DNA from: Undaria pinnatifida
Lineage: Eukaryota; Sar; Phaeophyceae; Laminariales; Alariaceae
Direction: 5' to 3'
Assembly: GCA_012845835.1 (NCBI GenBank)
Contig: JABAKD010000006.1
Location: forward strand, 744,001 to 808,000
Length of the DNA: 64,000 nucleotides
Part shown: positions 60,201 to 64,000 of the stretch, in pieces
Layout: every line of letters starts with the position of its first letter
Position numbering within the stretch: the first letter of the stretch is position 1
Notes under the pieces: generated by a model
Told to the model about the DNA's origin: nothing
The model's database searches: none
The model's input: only the letters and a program-made list of their open reading frames with translations
Translations under genes and position numbers: made by a program

Positions 60201-60387
60201 GCCCTACTGCGAGCAAGGGGCCGGATAGGACCGCCCCAACGCCAGCGCCCACCAAGGCAGCTCCGCCGATGATGCCGGGCGAAGGGGTGCCTCCTTCGCC
60301 CCCTTCTCCTCCTCCTCCTCCTCCTCCTCCTCCGCTGCCACTGTTACCGCGACGCCTGTCATCTGCTTGACTATTGCCCCATGCCAT
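45116..60387 (-). CDS. Gene 2: glycine-zipper / amphipathic helix-repeat protein, 4 exons, 180 residues
   Basis: Exons 60,160-60,387, 50,076-50,168, 47,450-47,563 and 45,116-45,223 all join in phase 0 with good splice sites and give an uninterrupted 180-codon frame. The N terminus is Ser/Gly-rich. Residues about 39-71 form a Gly/Ala-rich hydrophobic segment with GxxxG spacing (glycine zipper). Residues 77-180 are four helix repeats with motifs of the type 'A..K.KE.DE.(H/Y)KV.DK'. Repeats of this sort occur in LEA-like and stress-associated proteins of algae and at the C-termini of some RRM proteins. The function is unknown; membrane association through the Gly zipper is an inference. Intron 1 is almost 10 kb and holds mobile DNA. 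Relic copies of exons 2, 3 and 4 lie in the introns. Confidence 0.75.
45350..45403 (-). pseudogene. Decayed copy of gene 2 exon 4
   Basis: The acceptor and exon start (CGACACGACAG, then ATCGACCTGGAACACCATTG) match exon 4 and read IDLEHHWTLTT, against IDREHHLTT in the intact exon. The downstream frame diverges and has no donor. It lies about 180 bases upstream of the intact exon. Confidence 0.6.
45720..46115. repeat. Dispersed family C copy
   Basis: GATCATACAGATCATATAGA words (45,725-45,890), then GTTGTGCAGGATCTGTACAT, CACGCAGATCGCACGGCTCC, AAATATTTAGATAATCAAG and GTGGGAGCCGATGGTTTGCC. Confidence 0.7.
46116..46690. other. Gene 2 intron 3, no recognised feature
   Basis: Mixed sequence. Short A runs and a GGCGTTAAATCC word only. 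Confidence 0.45.
46695..46805. repeat. 15-base tandem repeat ACTAGTGTTATTACC
   Basis: About seven units of ACTAGTGTTATTAC / CAGTGTTATTAC. In gene 2 intron 3. Confidence 0.85.
47450..47563 (-). CDS. Gene 2 exon 3: helix repeats
   Basis: Thirty-eight codons, phase 0-0; acceptor CATATGCAG, donor GAG|GTGCGC. VKEAAQGTYEKAKEVDEEHK then VVDKAKAGAARAWIRAKE. It reads on to IDREHHLTTRASQ in exon 4. Without the donor the frame would stop 25 codons later. Confidence 0.75.
47710..47777 (-). pseudogene. Copy of gene 2 exon 3 (open but phase-shifting)
   Basis: After CATGATCAG the minus strand reads TKEAVHGAKEKARQKLPP and ends at ACCAG|GTAGAT. It parallels VKEAAQGTYEKAKE, but it ends in phase 2, so splicing to exon 3 would break the frame. 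It is probably a duplicate losing function; a minor alternative exon is possible. Confidence 0.5.
48190..48832 (-). pseudogene. Three decayed copies of gene 2 exon 3 starts
   Basis: Acceptor-plus-exon starts occur at 48,215 (VREAAQVP), 48,645 (VPEDAQETCD) and 48,832 (VKETSQGPYENPKR). Each is preceded by a similar 'GGT(C/T)CATG' stretch and then diverges or loses the donor. They parallel VKEAAQGTYEKAK of the intact exon. Confidence 0.55.
48355..48545 (+). repeat. Dispersed family A copy (near full length)
   Basis: CCTGTTGACCCTGGTACTAT, ACGCGCGATCGGAGTATCAC, ACATAGCTTGCAAAGATAAG, TTTTTGATCTCACCGCTGGA. This is the same order and orientation-pair as the 8,062-8,277 insertion. Confidence 0.65.
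49430..49945 (-). repeat. Duplicated segment with a short open peptide (two copies)
   Basis: Segments around 49,430-49,520 and 49,855-49,945 share CTTGAACGTTCGGCTCAGCC, AACCCGCGGCGGG and neighbouring blocks. On the minus strand they read ASAVGAAAEMAEPNVQ and ASAAGAATEMAEPNVQ. No clear GT donor follows, so they are not added to gene 2, but the conserved peptide between copies is suggestive of an old exon. Confidence 0.45.
50076..50168 (-). CDS. Gene 2 exon 2: helix repeat
   Basis: Thirty-one codons, phase 0-0; acceptor CCATTTGCAG, donor AAG|GTGGGT. AGDVARSTGKAGLAVVDKGK then ELNERYKVTDK is amphipathic and charged. It is the only one of at least five related copies between 50.0 and 52.4 kb that is open to a donor. 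Confidence 0.75.
50175..50300. repeat. 15-base minisatellite GGGATACGACGGAAT
   Basis: Five near-perfect units followed by degenerate GGGATGGGAC units, directly upstream of exon 2's acceptor (minus strand). Related GGGATG-rich tracts recur at 51,860-52,040 and 52,140-52,200, beside other exon 2 copies. Confidence 0.8.
50322..50399 (-). pseudogene. Copy of gene 2 exon 2 ending in a stop
   Basis: After acceptor CACGTTTGTAG the minus strand reads AGNVAHSIGRAGLAVVYEGE then KLNER and TAA. The intact exon reads AGDVARSTGKAGLAVVDKGK at the same place. The stop replaces the donor-proximal part. Confidence 0.65.
50488..50578. repeat. 91-base palindrome containing exon 2 fragments and GGGTC repeats
   Basis: The left arm starts CACGGGAAGAGCCGGGCTAG and continues into GTCGGGTCGGGTC. 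The right arm is its reverse complement up to the same exon fragment. The centre is CGGGTCAGCTGACCCG. It is expected to form a hairpin or cruciform. Confidence 0.8.
50557..50598 (-). pseudogene. Exon 2 copy truncated by a CCCGA-type element
   Basis: After acceptor CGTTTATAG the minus strand matches the 50,399 copy for about 40 bases (AGNVAHSTGRAGL) and then breaks into GGGTCGGGTC repeats. The surrounding 200 bases are a direct duplicate of 50,385-50,490. Confidence 0.6.
50600..51000. repeat. Duplicated 200-base segment and degenerate GGGTC/CCCGAC repeats
   Basis: 50,583-50,692 repeats 50,385-50,490 (GGAGCAGGATAACATGTGTT is shared), then GGGTCGGGTC and CCCGACCC blocks run to about 50,960. The block resembles the interior of the CCCGA elements elsewhere in the window. 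Confidence 0.65.
51000..51590. other. Intron 1 of gene 2, no recognised feature
   Basis: Mixed-composition sequence with a short GCTGCTG-rich patch near 51,345-51,395. Open frames on both strands lack splice signals in phase with gene 2. Confidence 0.5.
51600..51870. mobile_element. Degenerate CCCGA/GCGGGTC element
   Basis: Repeated GCGGGTC and GACCCGCGAG blocks end with TGACCCGTGAAAAGCCCTGG, the same right end as the element at 91-397. The left end is not clear. Confidence 0.5.
52056..52127 (-). pseudogene. Copy of gene 2 exon 2 with early stop
   Basis: After acceptor CGCTTGCAG the minus strand reads TGDVARSAGKAGLAVVDKDK then ELN and TAA. It is close to the intact exon but stops just before the YKVTDK end. 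A smaller fragment of the same exon lies at 52,314-52,342. Confidence 0.65.
52420..54480. repeat. Cluster of inverted repeats able to form hairpins, RYLEMDLKGKAN-type units
   Basis: One arm type reads AAGAGGTACTTGGAGATGGA followed by CCTGAAAGGGAAAGCCAA; the other is its reverse complement. They alternate along 2 kb. A clear hairpin is 53,503-53,572 (TTTCCCTTCCATGTCC against GGACATGGAAGGGAA), and others centre near 52,698, 53,085 and 53,705. In one orientation the arms can encode KRYLEMDLKGKANEE-like peptides, but frames are broken. The cluster lies in intron 1 of gene 2. Confidence 0.7.
54490..54750. repeat. Dispersed family C copy
   Basis: AGATCATATAGATCATATAG words, GATATGTTGTACATAACCTG, TTCAAACCCAGGGAGCATG, CCATGCGGATCATACGGCAC. 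Confidence 0.65.
54751..55220. other. Gene 2 intron 1, ORF-like on both strands but unassigned
   Basis: The plus strand is open for 64 codons (MKDLSERSTRWLRIFQKPPK...) and the minus strand for 78. GTTTTCCACAAAG and TTGTGGAAAACA at about 55,006 and 55,153 form a weak inverted repeat. No family recognised. Confidence 0.35.
55225..55445 (-). repeat. Dispersed family C copy (inverted)
   Basis: TGGGAATCGTCCGATTGCAT, TCCTGGTTTGGATCTGAATT, ACAGATCCTGTACAGCACAT and AGATTATCTAGATCG parallel family C in the other orientation. Confidence 0.55.
56080..56155 (+). repeat. Dispersed family A fragment
   Basis: CGACTTTCGACGAAATCTCC, GATCTCACAGCTGGAGTGAA, TTTTTATTTTTATAATATA. Confidence 0.55.
56320..56572 (+). 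mobile_element. SINE-1 copy (tRNA-like head, G-run tail)
   Basis: GGTGGCGTATCAGGTTATCC (A-box region) and GTGAGTTCGAGCCCCGCC (B box) lie about 50 bases apart. The body has TGCGGAAAGCGCGAGAGCG and GTTAGCAACACTCG, and the end is GCGATAAAAAATGAAGGC and a G run. It matches the inverted copy at 29,399-29,690 across its length. Confidence 0.65.
57126..59165. mobile_element. 2.04-kb DNA transposon-like element, Harbinger-type ends
   Basis: Ends are GGCCATGTCTTATACAGTCG (left) and, reverse-complemented, GGCCATTCCTTATACAGTCG (right), matching at 22 of 24 bases including GATT. Both sides are flanked by TTA (57,123-57,125 and 59,166-59,168). Subterminal TTTTCGACTG words occur on both sides. GGCC-type ends and a TTA duplication fit PIF/Harbinger. 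No transposase is recognised inside, so it is non-autonomous. It contains a strong hairpin at 57,370-57,405. Confidence 0.7.
57370..57405. repeat. Hairpin AATATGCACTTGGGC...GCCCAAGTGCATATT
   Basis: A 15-base perfect stem (AATATGCACTTGGGC) with a 6-base loop inside the Harbinger-like element. Confidence 0.8.
60160..60387 (-). CDS. Gene 2 exon 1: Gly-rich start and glycine zipper
   Basis: ATG at 60,387 (MAWGNSQADDRRRG), 76 codons to CAG|GTATGA, phase 0. A Gly run is encoded by GGA repeats. Then PGIIGGAALVGAGVGAVLSG and PLLAVGLGLGAAGL form a hydrophobic glycine zipper, followed by CLRKDQ. An in-frame ATG lies 96 bases upstream, but its extra peptide (MGGELRTPPHRHHQQHRTRK...) looks untranslated. 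Confidence 0.7.
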
Positions 60388-60870
60388 GGTCTGTCGTCGG
60401 CCGTCTTGTTGTGTTGTGTTTATTTTCCGCGTGCGATGTTGTTGATGATGGCGATGGGGGGGGGTACGAAGCTCGCCTCCCACACCGGCCGGAGCAAGAC
60501 GATTCCGGACGAAAATAAGAAAAACAGTTACTCATTGCAATATAAATAAAACGGCCCTTGAATTGGCGTCCAGAAAAAACTGGTGGATATAAATTTAAGG
60601 ATTGTATTCATACTAGTATAGATTTAAAACGTTCTTATGCTTTAGTCAAAAATTATTTTTCAACGAGGAGCTTTCAGAAGAACGTTCTCACTTACGGCAG
60701 TTACATACGTACACTGCACGGCATACGTACTACATGGATGGCGTTCTATCGAAAGATTCTTATAACTTGAGTACTTGAGTAGCTACCTCTGGCATTTGCT
60801 AATAGCTACTGCTTCACGATTGTGAAAGGAAGGCTGGGTTTGCTGCTTCGCTGGACTCTCGCACACCGAA
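60388..60870. other. Upstream of gene 2 start
   Basis: Presumed 5' untranslated and promoter side of gene 2. A G run at 60,459-60,465. No TATA-like or initiator motif can be called with confidence. Confidence 0.4.
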
Positions 60871-60872
60871 AC

Positions 60873-61150
60873 CCGACAGCCGACAGCCGAAAACACACCA
60901 TCGAGGTATTGTCCACTGATTGCCTGGGGTCTCGGTACATACAGACCAGGATTCAAGTCTAAAAGTGCCTGCTGCTTCCACTTTCCGTTGCATGGAAGAC
61001 GTTTCGGCGAAACGGGATAATATAAAAAAGCTGGGTTCTTTCACATGGACAGGCGACAGCTGACGGCACACCGTCGAGGTATTGGCCACTGATTACTTGG
61101 GGGCTTGCCAAAGCACACAACAACGAGAGACCAAGGGCATCTGCTCACTT
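60873..61150. repeat. Direct duplication of ~60-100 bases, ~175 apart
   Basis: CCGACAGCCGAAAACACACC, ATCGAGGTATTGTCCACTGA (60,885) parallels CGACAGCTGACGGCACACC, GTCGAGGTATTGGCCACTGA (61,054). Confidence 0.65.
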
Positions 61151-61555
61151 GAGGAAGCCTAAAACGAGCACGAAACATTCTGGAGACAAGCGCAAAACAC
61201 ATTTCGGCCACCGTCAGGCGAGAGGGAAAAATAAAACCATTTTTGGCGCCAAAAACATTTGATCTGATTGATTTTAACTGCGACAACCGCGCGCGTGCAT
61301 GGCCATCGGGGCGGCGGCCTGCGGGGTAGGATGGATTAGGGTTGGGCTTCGGGTTCGGTTAGAGAGTGCGAGTGTACCAAGAATAAAACAGAATTGAAAA
61401 AAAAGTGGCAAACTAACCGTATTTTTTCGGTCAAAACAGCAACAACAAAGTTAAAGCCCCAAAAGATAGAAAGGGACACATTTCATACATACCCTGAGCC
61501 CAACCGTTTGCACCGAGGTCCACTTAATCAACTCGTGGAATTGACCTGGGGGTAA
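61151..61555. other. No recognised feature
   Basis: Mixed sequence with short A runs. Nothing supported. Confidence 0.45.
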
Positions 61556-61559
61556 TTTT

Positions 61560-61890
61560 ACGGCCCGATCAAATCCGGCATCTCACGGGCCTCTCAGGAC
61601 GAGCTCAGAACTGCACGGGCCGGACCGGGCCGGACCACTTTGACCAATTTGAAACATCACGGACCGGGCTCGGCCGGGGGTCAACGATTTTAAGAAGTGA
61701 CCGACCGGGCCGGCGGCGAAGACCCATGATCTAATACTCTCACAGACCGGCCGGGCCGGCGACGCATGACATTCGAATCTCGCGCGCCGGGTTTGATGGG
61801 ACTGGCGGCTCGTCAGATGGGCGTCAGCCCTTGATTGAAATTCTCACCGGGCCGGGTCGGGGCAGGCCGGCCTCACCCGCAGAACGCCCC
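61560..61890. repeat. Diverged CGGGCCGGACC repeats (CCCGA-element relative)
   Basis: Repeated GGGCCGGACCGGGCCGGACC and GACCGGCCGGGCCGGCG blocks with TCACGGGCCTCTCAGGAC at one end. They may be an older or variant CCCGA element. Confidence 0.5.
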
Positions 61891-62189
61891 GCCCGCGGAG
61901 ACTTTGGGAAGTATCAGGTTCCAGTCCGAGCTAGGTGGGGACGGTGGAGCTGTCGTTCTTAAGATGGCATTGCTGCCATACCGTACAGTGCTATCGAAAC
62001 ACGCGCGTACTGTCTTGTTGCGTCCTCGAAGGGCCTTTTGCGGGTGCTGCGTCTGTATCTTGACCCGTTTGGGACATACCTGGTAAACGAACGTCGAAAA
62101 ACGTCGACTTGCGACAAATAGGCCAAATTTGAGAGCTACGCCAACACTGCTGTGCACACTGTCAAATTGCGAAGATTTTGCACCCCGTA

Positions 62190-62465
62190 CAGATCACGAT
62201 CTATATAATCTAAATAATCTAGACCATCTACAATATATCCTGCATCCGCTCTTAAGAGATGTTGGGCGGGATCCATCTGTATATAGAGCGTTAAGATCCA
62301 ACCCGGGGGGGGGGATGCTAGATCATGCAGCTTACACGGCTTCCACCCGATCACATGAGCTAAACCCTGCAGATCTTCCCTAAAAAGATGACTAAATAAT
62401 CACGTGGGGATCGGTGATTTATACGACGTGTGAAACTTTTCCACTTTGGAAGTCCTCTAACCAGC
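62190..62465. repeat. Dispersed family C copy
   Basis: GATCACGATCTATATAATCT, ATATATCCTGCATCCGC, ATCCAACCCGGGGG, GATCATGCAGCTTACACGGC and AATAATCACGTGGGGATCGG. Confidence 0.6.
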
Positions 62466-63635
62466 CGTTGCTGCTGGCTCCACAAAGGATATGATAGCAG
62501 GTGTGCGCACGTTAGGCCAAGGCATCTCCACCTTACAGAGTGGGACACCTACAGACTGGGATTTCTTATTTTAGAGACGATGCGTTCTATATTAACTTCA
62601 GTATAACGGCTAAAGGATTTCTTATACTCTGTATACTATATATCAGCTTGCTTTTCTTGCTACTATTCCTTCTTACTTCTGATTTTCCTGTGTTATACGT
62701 ATATTGTCGTATTGTGGAGAGTTGCCCTTTGGAGGCCAATATCGTTCCTGGCGATGCCACAAGTATGACAGCAGATGCGAGCACGTTAGGCCAAGGAGTC
62801 CCAGGCGTGCAATTCAAGCCACTAAATAAGAAACAGGAGTACTGACCCATGAGTGGGTTCTTAGTTGGGGTGAAGGTGTTTTTTACACTAACTTCAGCAT
62901 AACTGCTAAAGGAATTACTATTTTCCCGGAAATATCAGTCTGCCCTTCTTATTACCCCTCCTTATTTCAAGTAGGTGTCACGTGCTGAACTGGCCTACCC
63001 TTCCGGTGATTCTTGAGCCATTTCGCGATCAAAGTGTGGAGGCAAAATGAGGCGTCGCCGCCCCGGGCATTGTGATAAGGCTTCGACCTTCGATCTCCAG
63101 GGTTTCAAGATGGCAATCTTATTGCAAGCAGCATGCTAAATACGGCGTAGCGACTTCGGCAATTGACGATGTTCGCATACACCTTGCCGAGCTTCCATAC
63201 TGTGAGGTCAACTCTGGGGTGTAAGGCTAACCGGTGTTTGTGTTGCAGGCGGCATGGATGCGTGCTACGATAGAGGTGTTGAATACGAATCGCATTTTTT
63301 TGGCTAAGACGTTGTCTGAACGACGGGGCTCCTTAACGCATTTAGCACCACCGCGGTCCCGATATGGGAATAAACCACTTGGAGTTAGACTAGTACTTCG
63401 AAGTACAATATTAGGAGTTGGGATTGGGTTGAACCAAGTGGTCCGAATGCGATTTGTATTGTTGCCATATCTACTTGTTTGTATGCCTACGCCATGGATC
63501 TGTTCATCGAGTTGCACGGTTAGTTTACTAAAAAAACTGTTTGGAGGTGAGGGTGCAGAGCTTGTCACGTGAGGATCCTCAGAAAAATAAATTGATCCCT
63601 CTACCGTAGCACGCGTCGCGTCCATGCTGAAGACG
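62466..63635. other. Right-hand region, no firm gene
   Basis: GAGCACGTTAGGCCAAGG-type segments at 62,508 and 62,785 form a diverged direct repeat. A block at 63,290-63,350 (ACGACGGGGCTCCTTAACGC) is family B-like. Short hydrophobic open frames lack splice support. Confidence 0.4.
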
Positions 63636-63639
63636 GCAA

Positions 63640-63960
63640 GATGGGCGTCCGTAATAGACGCTGGTCGCATGATTCCTGTGCAGGGGTAGCCAAGCTTCAG
63701 TTTCGCGGGGTACAACACGGCGGTGTAATGCAAGCAACATGCCAAACACGGCACGGTGAACGTCCGTCGTAGGCGTTGCTCACATGATCACAGCGCGCGG
63801 GCCAGCCAAGCTTCAGTTTCATGGGGGGGTCGCAAAATGGCGACGTAGTGCACGCAACATGCTTAACGCGGGCGCCATGGTGAACGTCGGTACACAACGA
63901 TGCTCTCGTGACTCCTGCTCGAGCAAGCCAAGCATCAATTTCGAGAGCAGCGAAAAAAAA
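63640..63960. repeat. Three ~120-base tandem units
   Basis: Each unit has GTGAACGTC, a TCACATGA-type word, CCAGCCAAGCTTCAGTTTC and TGCAAGCAACATGC. A fourth diverged unit may lie at about 63,115-63,180 (GCAAGCAGCATGCTAAATAC). Confidence 0.7.
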
Positions 63961-64000
63961 AAATGTCCGTTGTTTTGTGGGCTGCGTGTTGAACGCGCTA

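Noticed and set aside
60003-60370. Plus-strand Pro-rich open frames
   Set aside because: Antisense to gene 2 exon 1, whose Gly run and glycine zipper explain the Pro-rich shadow.

Overview
The window looks like nuclear DNA of a brown alga, most probably Ectocarpus or a close relative. This is an inference from three things: many short exons in long introns with GTGAG/GTRNG donors and pyrimidine-rich acceptors; a very high density of simple repeats and short mobile elements; and a decayed non-LTR retrotransposon whose reverse-transcriptase tail resembles copies I associate with Ectocarpus. There is no bacterial-style gene packing, and no rRNA or complete tRNA gene.

Two spliced genes, both on the minus strand, fill most of the window. 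Gene 1 (about 34.6 kb down to 1.3 kb) is assembled from 17 phase-compatible exons, with at least one link missing. It encodes a protein of about 1,250 residues: a Ser-rich N terminus, a PH domain interrupted by a Thr/Gly-rich insert, a DEP domain, a Gly/Asp-rich linker, two predicted membrane segments and a C-terminal domain resembling DUF1769/Duc1. This suggests a membrane-anchored, lipid-sensing protein, perhaps at membrane contacts; the function is inferred. Gene 2 (60,387 to 45,116) has four exons in phase 0 and encodes a 180-residue protein with a Gly-rich N terminus, a glycine-zipper hydrophobic segment and charged amphipathic helix repeats.

Both genes carry decayed partial copies of their own exons in their introns. 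In gene 2 every exon after the first has at least one such relic. Introns and spacers are packed with simple repeats: CCCGA arrays inside short elements with inverted ends, AACACC, CCA, CAG and ATCATAAC tracts. Mobile elements include LINE 3' ends, a tRNA-like SINE with a 17-bp target duplication, a second SINE family in two copies, a 1.3-kb LTR element without recognisable enzymes, a 2-kb Harbinger-like element and several unclassified dispersed families. A 2-kb stretch of hairpin-forming inverted repeats (52.4 to 54.5 kb) lies inside intron 1 of gene 2.

The space between the two genes (34.6 to 45.1 kb) holds the LTR element, the target-duplicated SINE, a stop-riddled coiled-coil pseudogene and one plausible plus-strand terminal exon (42,362 to 42,606). 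Right of 60.4 kb I see only repeats and unremarkable sequence. All domain names come from reading translated exons by eye and have not been checked by a profile search.
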